Counted from the stretch's first letter, positions 8,646 to 18,813 are shown. The stretch is 64,000 nt of DNA from Sinorhizobium sp. A49 (GCF_002002725.1 NZ_MUNW01000084.1:1-64000); one strand, 5' to 3'. Translations and numbers: made by a program. Notes: generated by a model from the letters alone, not told the origin.

Positions 8646-8700
8646 CTTGACTTCTGTCATCAGCCGGAACATAACCAAACAGTTCTAAAACTATCTGGTT
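8646..8700 (+). promoter_or_regulatory. Promoter and double-arm palindromic operator of the ArsR gene
   Basis: The segment 8673-8700 reads AACCA-3-AGTT-4-AACT-3-TGGTT, a perfectly centred two-arm palindrome ending directly before the ATG at 8701. A TTGACT at 8646-8651 with CATAAC about 18 bases downstream gives a plausible promoter whose start point would fall inside the palindrome. No ribosome site fits between. Auto-repression by the downstream ArsR protein is the simple reading. Confidence 0.6.
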
Positions 8701-9081
8701 ATGCAAATGAATTCATCTGACCGCCTCGACGCTACCTTTGCCGCTCTTGCCGACCCGACACGGCGGGCGATCCTTGCCCGTCTTGCTCTGGGCGAGGCAT
8801 CCGTTCTCGAACTCGCAGAACCCTTTGCCATGAGCCAGCCAGCGGTGTCGAAACACCTGAAGGTGCTGGAGCGCGCAGGACTGGTTTCGCGTAGCCGCGA
8901 CGCACAGCGCCGTCCCTGCCGCATCGAGATCCATCCACTCACCGAGGCAACCGACTGGCTGGAGGAATACCGCAAGCTCTGGGAAGCGAATTTCGCGCGG
9001 CTCGACACTCTGCTTGAAGAACTAAAGGCCGACGCCGCGTCTCACGGGAACCCCGCCGATTCCAACACCAAGGAGGACTGA
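8701..9081 (+). CDS. ArsR/SmtB-type winged-helix repressor
   Basis: A 126-residue ArsR-family repressor with 'LADPTRRAILARL' at about residues 16-28 and the recognition helix 'MSQPAVSKHLKVLERAGLV'. No cysteine pair or metal-site motif is visible, so it belongs to the non-metal group that is typically paired with an SRPBCC/AHSA1 protein, as here. A start at 8701 or at the in-frame ATG 8707 is possible; both lie immediately after a palindrome that probably is its operator. The SRPBCC gene begins one base after its stop with its own AAGGAGG site, so the two form an operon. Confidence 0.92.
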   Translation: MQMNSSDRLDATFAALADPTRRAILARLALGEASVLELAEPFAMSQPAVSKHLKVLERAGLVSRSRDAQRRPCRIEIHPLTEATDWLEEYRKLWEANFARLDTLLEELKADAASHGNPADSNTKED

Positions 9082-9082
9082 C

Positions 9083-9577
9083 ATGAATGCTGCACCGAAC
9101 AAACTTGTTGTGACTGCCCATGGCGATCGCGAGGTCCGCATCATCCGCACGTTCGACGCGCCGCGTCGGCTGGTTTTCGACGCCTTCACCAAGCCAGCGC
9201 TCGTCAAGCGCTGGCTGACCGGCCCGGACGGTTGGTCGCTGCCTGTCTGCGAGATCGATCTGCGACCCGGGGGAAAGTTTCGCTATGTCTGGAAAAACAC
9301 CGAAGGCACCGAGATGGGCATGGGCGGCACCTACCGCGAAATCGATGCACCGGACCGGATCGTCCATGAGGAACTTTTCGACGAGGACTGGACCGGCGGC
9401 CAGACCGAGGTGACGACCCACTTTGTCGAGGATGGTGGGCGCACCACGGTGACGACCGCCGTCGTATACTCCTCCACGGAAACGCGCGATGCGGTCCTCA
9501 AATCGCCGATGGAGAGCGGTATTGCCATCGGCTACGACCGCCTCGAAGGCATTCTTGCCGCCGAACCAGTGAAATAG
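9083..9577 (+). CDS. SRPBCC/AHSA1-domain protein
   Basis: A 164-residue protein made of one START-like helix-grip domain, opening with the typical 'VRIIRTFDAPRRLVFDAFT' and carrying 'KRWLTGPDGWS'. AHSA1-type proteins bind hydrophobic ligands in a deep pocket; no enzymatic activity can be assigned. It is translated one base after the ArsR gene, and this gene pair recurs in many bacteria, where the ArsR protein controls the SRPBCC gene. A hairpin follows at 9587-9616. Confidence 0.88.
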   Translation: MNAAPNKLVVTAHGDREVRIIRTFDAPRRLVFDAFTKPALVKRWLTGPDGWSLPVCEIDLRPGGKFRYVWKNTEGTEMGMGGTYREIDAPDRIVHEELFDEDWTGGQTEVTTHFVEDGGRTTVTTAVVYSSTETRDAVLKSPMESGIAIGYDRLEGILAAEPVK

Positions 9578-9586
9578 TCATGGAAT

Positions 9587-9616
9587 GACCATGGGCGGAG
9601 TAATCCGCCCATGGTC
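9587..9616. terminator. Hairpin between convergent genes
   Basis: Perfect 13-base stem GACCATGGGCGGA / TCCGCCCATGGTC with a GTAA loop, between the SRPBCC gene and the end of the beta-galactosidase gene. T-runs on either side are weak, so termination is likely but possibly factor-assisted. Confidence 0.65.
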
Positions 9617-9622
9617 CAATTC

Positions 9623-11578
9623 TCATTCCGTCCAGATCGCGACGTCAACGGGGCCGAGCTTGCGTGAGCCGACATGGAAGGTCGCGCCAGTGCCGGCCGG
9701 CACCTCGGCCGCCGCCTTGCCGTAGTTGAAGGCGAAGTTCAGCTTGCCGCGGCGGGTGATGCGCAGATCGCCGAGATCGGCGAGCGCTTCGACCGAAGCC
9801 CAGCCGAGTACATCATTGATCACCTTCTTCAAGAGATCGCCCTGGGCAGCCGCCGCCATGTAACGCGCCTTGTCGTTGCCGACCAGCGCCGGGGCGCCAT
9901 TGCGGTATTCGCCTTCGAAGGTTGCTAGCACCGTCTCGCTGGTGCGCACCGTCTCGCGCCAGATGCCGGACGGGTAGGTCTCGTTGCCGTAAAGCACCGT
10001 CTCGGCATGGAATTCCGGCAGGGATTCGACGCGGGCGACACTGACGTCGATGAGGGCTGCAAGCGGGCCTGGCGGCAAGCCCTCAGGGATGTGCATGTCT
10101 TCGGTCTTGCTGCCGCTGCGCGGTCCGAACAGGACTTTGGCCTGCGCCTGCGCCAGCTTCTCGACAAAGGCCTGGTTGGCGATGACGAGATCCGGCGCCA
10201 GCACCAGCTGGTAGCCGTCGAGGTCGGAATGCTGGCCGATGAAATCGACGTCGACGCCGAGACGGGAGACGGTCGAATACCAGTCGAGCGCCGTCGCCGC
10301 CGCCGAATAGGTCCGGCCCTGCGGCAGCGCGCGCGTTGCCCAGCGCGAGGTATAGTCGAGCAGGATCGCGACCTTGGCCTTGCCACGAACCTCGCCCTTC
10401 GGCAGAAGCTTCATCTCTTCCACCACCTGCGCCACTTCGAGATAGCCCTGGTCGGGCTCGCTGTTGGGCAGCAACAGGCCGGCATGGAACTGCTCCTGCG
10501 CAAACGGCACCTGCCGCCAGCGGAAATAGGAGACCATGTCGACGCCGTGCGCATAGGCAAGCCAGGTCCACAGCCGCACCATGCCATCGGCCGGCGACTG
10601 GTTGTGCGCCGCCCAGTTGACCGGCCCCGGCTGCTGCTCCATCACCCAGACGCGGCCGTGGCCGACGGTGCGGTAGAGATCGTGGTTGAAGGCCGGCTGG
10701 TCCGGGTCGCCGACGCGCAGGTAGCGTCCCTTGTCCTCGGGCGAGAGCCGACCATTCAGCAGCCCGCCCATCGGATAGACGTCCCAGGAGGCGATATCGA
10801 TGTCTTCGCCGACCTTGTAGTGGTCGAAGTCGGTGTTGTGCGACATGAAATTATGCGTCACCGGGCGGCCGGGCGCATGGCTGCGGATGATGTCGACCTG
10901 CGCCTTGTTGAAGCTCTTCACCTGGTCCGACGAGAAGCGGATGAAGTCGACGATATGGGTCGGGCTCGGTTCTTCGACGAGATTGTTCGGCAGCTCCACC
11001 TCGTCGAAGCTGTTGTAGTTCATCGCCCAGAAGGCCGTGCCCCAGGCGCGGTTCAACTCGTCGGTCGTGCCGTAACGCTCGGCAAGCCACAGGCGAAACG
11101 CCCGCTCGGCCTCATTGGAATAGCTGTAGATGGTGTCGTGATCGCCATATTCGTTGTCCGTCTGCCAGGCATGGACGAAGGCGTGTCTGCCGTAGCGTTC
11201 GGCCATGGCGTCGGTGATGCGGGCTGCCTCGACGCGGTAGACGCGGCTGGAGAAGCAATAGTGACGCCGCGCGCCGAACTTGCGCACCACGCCATTGACG
11301 TCGACCGGCAGGATATCCGGATGACGGTCGATGAGCCACTTCGGCGGTGCGGCGGTCGGCGTACCCAAAATGACCTTCAGTCCGGCACGGCCGAGCACGT
11401 CAATCGCGTCGTCGAGCCATTCCCAGTGAAACTCGCCCGGACGAGGCTCGATCTTCGCCCAGGCGAATTCGCCGATGCGCACCCAGGCGAGCCCGAGCTC
11501 GACCATGCGGCGGGCGTCGTCTTCCCATTTCTCGCGCGGCCATTGCTCCGGATAGTAGCAGACGCCGAGTTCGAGCAT
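9623..11578 (-). CDS. GH42 beta-galactosidase
   Basis: A 651-residue glycoside hydrolase family 42 enzyme, cytoplasmic (no signal peptide), releasing terminal beta-galactose from imported oligosaccharides. The N-terminus 'MLELGVCYYPEQWP' is the family start. The acid/base Glu is in 'WQTDNEYGDHD' and the nucleophile Glu in 'VWVMEQQPGPVNWA'. A trimerisation-type domain and a C-terminal beta domain follow. The frame is open to 11704 with further starts at 11629 and 11653, but an 18-base operator palindrome ends at 11706, so translation from 11704 is unlikely. The divergence of control suggests its own promoter under the LacI regulator encoded just upstream. Other GH42 enzymes act on arabinogalactan fragments; the substrate here is not certain. 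Confidence 0.9.
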   Translation of the reverse strand: MLELGVCYYPEQWPREKWEDDARRMVELGLAWVRIGEFAWAKIEPRPGEFHWEWLDDAIDVLGRAGLKVILGTPTAAPPKWLIDRHPDILPVDVNGVVRKFGARRHYCFSSRVYRVEAARITDAMAERYGRHAFVHAWQTDNEYGDHDTIYSYSNEAERAFRLWLAERYGTTDELNRAWGTAFWAMNYNSFDEVELPNNLVEEPSPTHIVDFIRFSSDQVKSFNKAQVDIIRSHAPGRPVTHNFMSHNTDFDHYKVGEDIDIASWDVYPMGGLLNGRLSPEDKGRYLRVGDPDQPAFNHDLYRTVGHGRVWVMEQQPGPVNWAAHNQSPADGMVRLWTWLAYAHGVDMVSYFRWRQVPFAQEQFHAGLLLPNSEPDQGYLEVAQVVEEMKLLPKGEVRGKAKVAILLDYTSRWATRALPQGRTYSAAATALDWYSTVSRLGVDVDFIGQHSDLDGYQLVLAPDLVIANQAFVEKLAQAQAKVLFGPRSGSKTEDMHIPEGLPPGPLAALIDVSVARVESLPEFHAETVLYGNETYPSGIWRETVRTSETVLATFEGEYRNGAPALVGNDKARYMAAAAQGDLLKKVINDVLGWASVEALADLGDLRITRRGKLNFAFNYGKAAAEVPAGTGATFHVGSRKLGPVDVAIWTE

Positions 11579-11705
11579 GTCGGTCTTCTGCTGGTCGGCG
11601 TTGAAACGGTTCGGTCTCGTCAGGGGCATATGCAAGATCGGGTCCTTCGTCATGCTTTCGGCCGGCTTTACCCGGCGCGTTGTCTTCGATGCGGGCGCTC
11701 TCAAG

Positions 11706-11723
11706 GATATAAACGTTTATATC
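11706..11723. promoter_or_regulatory. LacI-type operator upstream of the beta-galactosidase gene
   Basis: GATATAAACGTTTATATC is a perfect 18-base palindrome with the central CG typical of LacI-family operators. It lies between the LacI gene and the GH42 gene. The same AAACGTTTA core recurs at 18880-18913 before the transporter operon, which supports a common regulator. Confidence 0.75.
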
Positions 11724-11764
11724 ATCTGGCGCAGCCGTGTGGTTGTCGTGGTTCGTCTACATCT

Positions 11765-12799
11765 TCAACGGTTCGGGGTCAGGCGGTCGTCGCAGCGCTC
11801 GATCAACTTCGGCATCAGAAGCGTCTGCAAAGCTTCCGGCGGTTCGCCCTCCATCCGGCGCAGGATGTAGGCGCCGAGCAGGCTGCTCGGCTCGCTGATC
11901 GGCAGGTAATAGGTGGTGATCGGCGGCGCGAAATACTGGCTGACGTTGAGATCGTCAGTGGCATTGATGACGGCATCGCGGCCGTGCACGAGGCCGCGCT
12001 CGTGGAAGCCGGAGAAGGCGCCAAGCGCAGACGCCTCGTTGGCGCAGATGTAAGCTGTCGGCGGATTGGAAAGCTCCGACATCGTCAGCACGTTTTCCCG
12101 CCCGAATGCCGGCGTCAGCCGCCCATGCGCCACCAGCGCCGGATCGAAGGGCAGGCCGGCGATCTCGAGCGCGCGTCTGTAGCTCTCATACCGGGTAATG
12201 CCGTAGCTCAGGTCCGACAATGGGTTGAGGAGCGCGATGCGGCGATGGCCGCGCTCGACCAGTCTCGCCATGGAAACGCGGATCATCTGCTCGTTGTCAG
12301 CGTCGACATAGGCATGCGGCGCGTTGTGCACGCTCGTGCCATAGGTGACGAAGGGAAAGTCCGCCGCCTGCATGGTGCGGATGCGCGGATCGTCGGCGCG
12401 CGTGCCGGAGATGATGATGCCGTCGGCCTTCTTCAGCGAGACTATCTGCTTGATGATCGCCTGGCTCTCCTCGAAATTCCGGACCGCATAGAGCGACACC
12501 CGATAGGGGCTGTCTTCCAGCGCCCAGGAGATGCCACTCAGGAGCTGGGCGTATTCCACGCCTTCCCACTCGTTCTGCTTCGGGCCCGGCGCCGTCATGA
12601 TCGCAGCAACCTGATAGGTCTTGCCAGTGCGCAGTTGAACGCCGTGCATGTTGAGTTCGTAGCCGACGCGTGTCGCCGCCTCGATGACGATCGCGCGCGT
12701 TTCCGGGCGAACCTGAGGCGAATGCTTCAGGGCCTTGGACACGGTGGCAATCGACAGACCCGTTTCCTGCGCAATGGTCTTGATCGTTGGTCTTTGCAT
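11765..12799 (-). CDS. LacI-family repressor of the galactoside/glycan regulon
   Basis: A 344-residue LacI-family protein. The N-terminal helix-turn-helix reads 'PTIKTIAQETGLSIATVSKA' with the hinge helix around residues 46-58, followed by a periplasmic-binding-protein-like ligand domain with 'DGIIISGTRADDPRI' and 'GHRRIALLNP'. A GTG at 12817 would add six residues; I prefer ATG 12799. It sits between the GH63-like gene and the GH42 gene on the same strand, and operators with the AAACGTTTA core precede both the transporter operon and the GH42 gene. A RIME repeat ends about 25 bases upstream of its start, where its ribosome site or promoter would be expected. Confidence 0.9.
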   Translation of the reverse strand: MQRPTIKTIAQETGLSIATVSKALKHSPQVRPETRAIVIEAATRVGYELNMHGVQLRTGKTYQVAAIMTAPGPKQNEWEGVEYAQLLSGISWALEDSPYRVSLYAVRNFEESQAIIKQIVSLKKADGIIISGTRADDPRIRTMQAADFPFVTYGTSVHNAPHAYVDADNEQMIRVSMARLVERGHRRIALLNPLSDLSYGITRYESYRRALEIAGLPFDPALVAHGRLTPAFGRENVLTMSELSNPPTAYICANEASALGAFSGFHERGLVHGRDAVINATDDLNVSQYFAPPITTYYLPISEPSSLLGAYILRRMEGEPPEALQTLLMPKLIERCDDRLTPNR

Positions 12800-12823
12800 G
12801 GCGTCTCGGCTCGTCACGGGTTG

Positions 12824-12937
12824 CTAGATCACGATGGTTTTGGGTCGGCTCGACCCAAAACCATCGTGATCGATTCTCATAAGTTTGAGCGGGATGCGCG
12901 CGGAAAACCGCGCACACTTTTCCTCATCCCGCTCTAG
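12824..12937. repeat. RIME-type rhizobial intergenic mosaic palindromic element
   Basis: A 114-base element bounded by CTAG at both ends and made of two hairpins. The first has a perfect 21-base stem at 12827-12847 and 12851-12871 (starting GATCACGATGG) with a GCT loop. The second has outer arms GAGCGGGATG (12887-12896) and CATCCCGCTC (12925-12934) around a smaller GCGCGG/CCGCGC stem. The arrangement and the GAGCGGGATG ends match the RIME1-type elements described in Rhizobium and Sinorhizobium. It overlaps the last codons of the GH63-like gene. Confidence 0.88.
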
Positions 12938-14630
12938 TGCTGAGCGATGCCGCCAGCAGGAGATAGACTGCGGATGTCCAGGCGAATGCCCGATCGCGAA
13001 GGCCCCTCCCCGACCGCGCATCGAAGTTTTCGGCCATACCGTTTTTGCTGGCCAGTGAACAGAACTTTTCCGCGATTTCGCGCGTCAGCTCAATCTCCCC
13101 TTGCCGGCGAAGACCGTCCCAGAGAAGCAGCGTGGTCGGCGCCCAGATTGGTCCGCGCCAGTAACCGTCATCCTCGTAGAACGAACTTTCAGGGCTTTCC
13201 GTCGCCGGCCCCCAAGCGGTGATGAAACCGCCAGAAACCAGACGGGCGACGAGCTTTTCGCGCATCGGGCTTGGCAGGCGCGCGCCAAGCAACAGCGGCA
13301 TGAACTGGATCAGGTTTTCGCCTGGCAGAATCCTATCCGGTGCACCCGCAAGCCGCGCACCAAAGGTTTCGCCGGTCCACAGCCGCTCGAACAGCAGCGT
13401 CTGCAAAGCGTCCGCCTTGGCGTTCCATTCGGCGACGCGCACTGGATCGCTCTCAAGCAGGGTCGCAAGCGTCTCGCAGGCGAGAATGAGGAACACCGGC
13501 AAATCCGGCGAGATCACGGGACCGCCTTCGGCAAAGAAGGTCGCATTGTCCCAGCCGCTGTCGTTGCCATGGAAATAGCTCGGCAGCGATTTGGCGTCCG
13601 CGCGGGCATAGGTCAGCCAGTATTCGACTTGACGGCCGATCGCTCCGCGCAGGTATTTCCTGCGCTCGGTGGTCAGGAAGTCCGGATGCCTAGCCGCGAT
13701 CAGCGACACAGCCCAACCGTGCACCGGCGGCTTGGTGAAGGCGAAAAGCACATCGCGATCGTTGATGTAATCGGGCAGCAGGCCGGACGCATCCTGGTGA
13801 TCGAAGATCACTGCCAACTGGTCGAAGGCGAGATCCTGATCGACCGCGGCGACGCCCAGCGCCGAAAAGGCATTGTCCCAACTCCAGATGTTGATCATGT
13901 GGTTCTTGGACATGTAGATCGCCGGCCGCGTCAGCTGACCGCCTGATGGTACACCGTTGGCCCACAGAAGGTAGCTTGCCAGCCGATGCGCCTCGTCCTG
14001 GCCTTCAGCACCCTTCGGCACGCTGGCATGCCACTCTCCGAATTCGGCAGTCGCGCCGGAAAGCGCATCGGTGAAGCTCTGAAGCGGCGCTGTCGGCGGC
14101 ACGGTGCGGAAGAAATCGACATTGCCCTCGAACGGGCCTTCGCCCGAAAAGGCGAAGGAAACGTCGGCCGAGTGGTCGCGCTGCCAGGCGCCCGAAACGT
14201 CGAGCGTGCCCGATACGGCGCGCGGGATGAACTTGACGTTTTCGACGGCAGCGACAAGGCAATCGTCGCCGGTGGGCGTGCGATAGACATAGTCGTAGCG
14301 CGATCCTTCCAAATGGAAGCGCACGCCGGCGTTCTCGCCGCTGAGGTGCAACCGCTCTCCCTCACCGATGACAAAGGTTAGCGATCCCGCGCCGATGCGG
14401 GCCACCAGCCGCTCCGGCGACAACTCGAAGGTCGCCTGCGCCGGCTTGCCCATGGCATCGAGGAACTCGACGCGGCAGAGGCGCCCGAGCGAGGGCCGCT
14501 CGTCGCCGCCGGCAACGAAGCGCAGGTAGAGCGCGCGATCGCCATTGCGACCCGGTACTTTCATCATCGACAGCGTCAGGAACCGTCCCCTTCGGCTGAA
14601 GGGAATATGCTCGATATCGAACAGCATCAC
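12924..14630 (-). CDS. GH63/MGH1-like (alpha/alpha)6-barrel glycosidase
   Basis: A 568-residue protein with an N-terminal beta-rich region (about 1-200) and a C-terminal six-hairpin barrel. Diagnostic segments are 'MINIWSWDNAFSALG', 'YFHGNDSGWDNATFF' and 'EDDGYWRGPIWAPTTLLLW', the pattern of GH63, mannosylglycerate-hydrolase and trehalase-like enzymes. No signal peptide, so it acts in the cytoplasm on sugars brought in by the adjacent importer. The exact linkage is unknown; alpha-glucosidase or alpha-mannosidase-type activity is plausible. Its start touches the end of the permease gene upstream. The last four codons and the TGA lie inside the RIME element, so the natural C-terminus has been replaced. 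Confidence 0.78.
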   Translation of the reverse strand: MMLFDIEHIPFSRRGRFLTLSMMKVPGRNGDRALYLRFVAGGDERPSLGRLCRVEFLDAMGKPAQATFELSPERLVARIGAGSLTFVIGEGERLHLSGENAGVRFHLEGSRYDYVYRTPTGDDCLVAAVENVKFIPRAVSGTLDVSGAWQRDHSADVSFAFSGEGPFEGNVDFFRTVPPTAPLQSFTDALSGATAEFGEWHASVPKGAEGQDEAHRLASYLLWANGVPSGGQLTRPAIYMSKNHMINIWSWDNAFSALGVAAVDQDLAFDQLAVIFDHQDASGLLPDYINDRDVLFAFTKPPVHGWAVSLIAARHPDFLTTERRKYLRGAIGRQVEYWLTYARADAKSLPSYFHGNDSGWDNATFFAEGGPVISPDLPVFLILACETLATLLESDPVRVAEWNAKADALQTLLFERLWTGETFGARLAGAPDRILPGENLIQFMPLLLGARLPSPMREKLVARLVSGGFITAWGPATESPESSFYEDDGYWRGPIWAPTTLLLWDGLRRQGEIELTREIAEKFCSLASKNGMAENFDARSGRGLRDRAFAWTSAVYLLLAASLSTRAG

Positions 14631-15443
14631 TTATCCCTTCACCGACGAGCCGACCGCGCCATCCATGATGTAGCGCTGGGCGACGAAGAAGAGGGCGAGC
14701 GGTGGCAGGCAGAGGATCACCGTGATCGCGGCGATCGAGGTGACATCGACCTCATGCAGGCCCTTGAACATCGAAAGCCCGAGCGTCAGCGTGTATTTCG
14801 ACTGGTCGTTGAGGAAGATCAGCGGGCCGAGATAGTCGTTCCAGGCGTTCATGAAGTGGAAGGTGCCGACCAGCACCAGCGCCGGCATCATCAGCGGCAG
14901 GTGGATGCGCCAGTAGATGTCGAAGGCGTTGGCGCCGTCCATGCGCGCCGCCTCGTCGATCTCCATCGGCACGGTCATGATGTACTGGCGAAGCAGGAAG
15001 ACGAAGAATGCGTCAGCGAAATAGGCGGGCACGATCAGCGGCTTCAGCGTGTTGATCCAACCCAGCATGTTGAATTCCATGTAGAGCGGAATCATCTTCA
15101 CGTCCCACGGGATCATCATGGTGGCGAGCAGCACGATGAACAGCGGATCGCGGCCGGGGAAGCGGAAGCGGGCAAAGCCATAGGCAACGAGCGACGAGGA
15201 AATGAGCTGGCCGATCGTCGAAAACACGACGACGATGAGCGAATTGGTCAGATAGGTGCCGAAGGGCTGTTTGTTCCAGGCGGCGGCAAAGTTCTCCCAA
15301 TGCCATTCCGACGGCCAGAAGACCGGTGGGAACTGGTAGAGATCGGCGGTACTTTTGATCGCCGTCATGAAGGTCCAGTAGAACGGCGCGATGAACAGAG
15401 CCGAAAGCAGGATCAGTGCGGAATAGAGCAGCGTCTTACGCAT
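14631..15443 (-). CDS. Carbohydrate ABC transporter permease, MalG type
   Basis: A 270-residue inner-membrane permease with six predicted helices. The cytoplasmic coupling loop is 'EIDEAARMDGANAFDIYWRIHLPLMMP', the EAA motif of the MalG family. It pairs with the MalF-type permease whose end it overlaps (start ATG 15443, previous stop at 15436), so translation is coupled. The stop lies directly against the start of the glycosidase gene. Family members import oligosaccharides or glycerol phosphates. Confidence 0.93.
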   Translation of the reverse strand: MRKTLLYSALILLSALFIAPFYWTFMTAIKSTADLYQFPPVFWPSEWHWENFAAAWNKQPFGTYLTNSLIVVVFSTIGQLISSSLVAYGFARFRFPGRDPLFIVLLATMMIPWDVKMIPLYMEFNMLGWINTLKPLIVPAYFADAFFVFLLRQYIMTVPMEIDEAARMDGANAFDIYWRIHLPLMMPALVLVGTFHFMNAWNDYLGPLIFLNDQSKYTLTLGLSMFKGLHEVDVTSIAAITVILCLPPLALFFVAQRYIMDGAVGSSVKG

Positions 15444-16392
15444 GGCCGTCTCCATCGTTCTGGCGGACTTCGCCTTCGTAGTAGACCCAGGCGGCCGACC
15501 AGCGCATGACGCCGAGGCTGAGCGCCAGGACGATGATGAACATCACCCAGGAGCCGGCGGCGGCATAACCCATGTCGAAATACTTGAAGGCGTTGTCGTA
15601 GATGTACATGGCGAAGAAATAGGTGGAGCCGAGCGGGCCGCCCTTGGTCAGAAGCAGGGCGATGGTCAGCTGCTGGAAGGCCGAAATGATCGAGGTGATG
15701 AAGGTGAAGAGCAGCATCGGTCCGAGCATCGGCAGGGTAATGAACAGCATCTGCGCCCAGCCCGGAACGCCGGACACGGTCGCCGCCTCGTAGAGTTCCT
15801 TCGGGATGGCTTTCAAGCCGGTCAGAAGGATCAGCATGGTGCCGCCGAGGCCCCAGAGGCTGGCGATGATGATCGCGACGATCGCGAGATTCGGATCGCC
15901 GAGCCAGTTCGGCCCGTCGATGCCGACGAGCGACAGCATGAAGTTCAAAAGGCCGTATTCCTTGCTGTAGATCCAGCTCCAGATCGTCACCAGTGCGACG
16001 CCGGAAATGACGCTCGGCAGGTAGAAGGCGGTGCGGAAGAAGCCGCTGGCAAAGCGGATGTTGTGCAGCATCAGCGCCAGAAAGAACGACATGATGATGT
16101 TGAACGGCACATAGATCGCCGCAAACTTCACCGTGATCCAGAGGCTCTCCCAAAACTGCGGGTCGTCTGAAATCATCGTACGGTAATTGTCGAGCCCGAC
16201 GAAGGTGCGTTCCCCGACGACAGGCCAATCGTAGAAGCTCATCGTCAGCGAGAAGACGAGCGGCCCGAGCGTGAAGAACAGGAAACCGAGGATCCACGGG
16301 GAAATGAACAGATAGGGCGCGGCATAACGCGCGATGGCGGAGCGCTTGCGCCTTGCCACCTTGGGCTCTGCCCCGGCATAGGTCATATCCAT
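15436..16392 (-). CDS. Carbohydrate ABC transporter permease, MalF type
   Basis: A 318-residue permease with six helices and the EAA-type loop 'IPKELYEAATVSGVPGWAQM'. The basic N-terminal stretch 'KVARRKRSAIARYAAPYLF' precedes the first helix as is usual in this family. It lies 19 bases after the binding-protein gene and overlaps the MalG-type gene. Together the two form the membrane channel of a CUT1-class importer. Confidence 0.93.
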   Translation of the reverse strand: MDMTYAGAEPKVARRKRSAIARYAAPYLFISPWILGFLFFTLGPLVFSLTMSFYDWPVVGERTFVGLDNYRTMISDDPQFWESLWITVKFAAIYVPFNIIMSFFLALMLHNIRFASGFFRTAFYLPSVISGVALVTIWSWIYSKEYGLLNFMLSLVGIDGPNWLGDPNLAIVAIIIASLWGLGGTMLILLTGLKAIPKELYEAATVSGVPGWAQMLFITLPMLGPMLLFTFITSIISAFQQLTIALLLTKGGPLGSTYFFAMYIYDNAFKYFDMGYAAAGSWVMFIIVLALSLGVMRWSAAWVYYEGEVRQNDGDGHA

Positions 16393-16411
16393 CTCCCCGT
16401 CCTCCCTTTGC

Positions 16412-17644
16412 TTACTTAATCAACCGCTTGGAACGGCTGACGGCATCGTCCAGATGCTGCTTGGCGTTGCCCTGGTCGATCATCGTCGCTTCGATGGCGC
16501 GCGCGAGATTGTCCTGCACCTTGCCCCAGTTGGCGTTCTTCAGGAACGCGTGGGTTTCGGTGTTCGAGGTGGCGAGAATGTCGAAGAACGGCTTGTAGAT
16601 CGGATCCGCGGTCATGCCCTTTTCTTCCGCAACGCTGGTGCGAACCGGCAGGTCGTTGACGCGCATGGCAACGGCTTCAGGAGACGAGAAGAACTTGACG
16701 AATTCCCAGGCGAGATCGGCATGGGCCGCATCCTTGGCGATGGAGATCGCGGAGACGCCGAGTGCGGAATGGGCGGTCTTGTCGCCGAACTTCGGCAACG
16801 GCGCGACACCGTACTTGATGCCTGAAGCGTCGATGCCGGACTTCGACCACATGGCGCTCTGGAACATGGCGATCTTGCCGCCCTTAAACAGCGTGCTGCC
16901 CGAGGTGTCGTCGCCAAGGTTGAGCGTGATCGCTTCCTGCGTCTTGGCCATGTCGCCGAACATGTCGAGGACCTGAGCGGCCGCATCGCTGTTCATGTAG
17001 CCGTCGATCTGCTTGCCATCGTCGGAGATGTACTTGGTGCCGTTCGACCAGAGGAACTGCTCGAAGTCGTAAGGATCCGGCTTGGCGTCGACGGCAAAGC
17101 CGTAGACCTTGTTTTTCTCGTCGCGGAACTTGGCGGCCTTGGCGCGCAGGTCGTCCCAGGTCCAGCCGTCCTTCGGCTCCTCGACGCCGGCCTTGGCGAA
17201 CATGTCCTTGTTGTAGAAGACGACCTGGGTCGTGAAGCCCGAAGGCATGCCGTAGGTCTTGCCGTCGACACGCGTCGTGTTCATCAGGCCCTTGGGGAAA
17301 TCGTCCGGCTTCACCTCGGCGGCGTCGCGCGCGATCAGATCGTCGAGCGGCATCAGCGACGTGTAGTACTGCGGGAAATTCCACATGTACATGACGTCGG
17401 GCGGGCTGCCGGCACCGAAGGCGGCAATCAGCTTCTGGTCGTAACCATCGGCATAAGGCTCGACCTGAACCTTCACGCCCGGATGCTTTTCCTCGAACTT
17501 CTTGGCGATTGCCTGCTGGATCGCCAGGCTTTCATCCGTGTCCCAAGTGGCAAAGCGCAAGGTTTCTTCCGCGCGGGCCGTGGCAACTCCAGCCATGGCC
17601 AAGACCATGAGCGAGCCGATGAGTGACTTCGTCCTGTTCTGCAT
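16412..17644 (-). CDS. Carbohydrate ABC transporter substrate-binding protein
   Basis: A 410-residue family 1 solute-binding protein. ATG 17644 follows GAGGAGGAG, and the product begins with a Sec signal peptide ('SLIGSLMVLAMAGVATARA' then cleavage). The mature protein has the MalE-type segments 'FATWDTDESLAIQQAIAKKF' and 'HPGVKVQVEPYADGYDQKL'. It delivers sugar to the CUT1 permeases encoded directly downstream. The ligand is not evident, but the GH42 and GH63-like enzymes of the cluster suggest a galactose-containing or mixed oligosaccharide. Confidence 0.93.
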   Translation of the reverse strand: MQNRTKSLIGSLMVLAMAGVATARAEETLRFATWDTDESLAIQQAIAKKFEEKHPGVKVQVEPYADGYDQKLIAAFGAGSPPDVMYMWNFPQYYTSLMPLDDLIARDAAEVKPDDFPKGLMNTTRVDGKTYGMPSGFTTQVVFYNKDMFAKAGVEEPKDGWTWDDLRAKAAKFRDEKNKVYGFAVDAKPDPYDFEQFLWSNGTKYISDDGKQIDGYMNSDAAAQVLDMFGDMAKTQEAITLNLGDDTSGSTLFKGGKIAMFQSAMWSKSGIDASGIKYGVAPLPKFGDKTAHSALGVSAISIAKDAAHADLAWEFVKFFSSPEAVAMRVNDLPVRTSVAEEKGMTADPIYKPFFDILATSNTETHAFLKNANWGKVQDNLARAIEATMIDQGNAKQHLDDAVSRSKRLIK

Positions 17645-17664
17645 GCTTCTCCTCCTCATTCGGG

Positions 17665-18813
<1,149 letters not shown>

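Noticed and set aside
10007-12937. 976-codon plus-strand frame
   Set aside because: Antisense to the GH42 and LacI genes, which have catalytic and DNA-binding motifs; no domain is recognisable in the plus-strand product.
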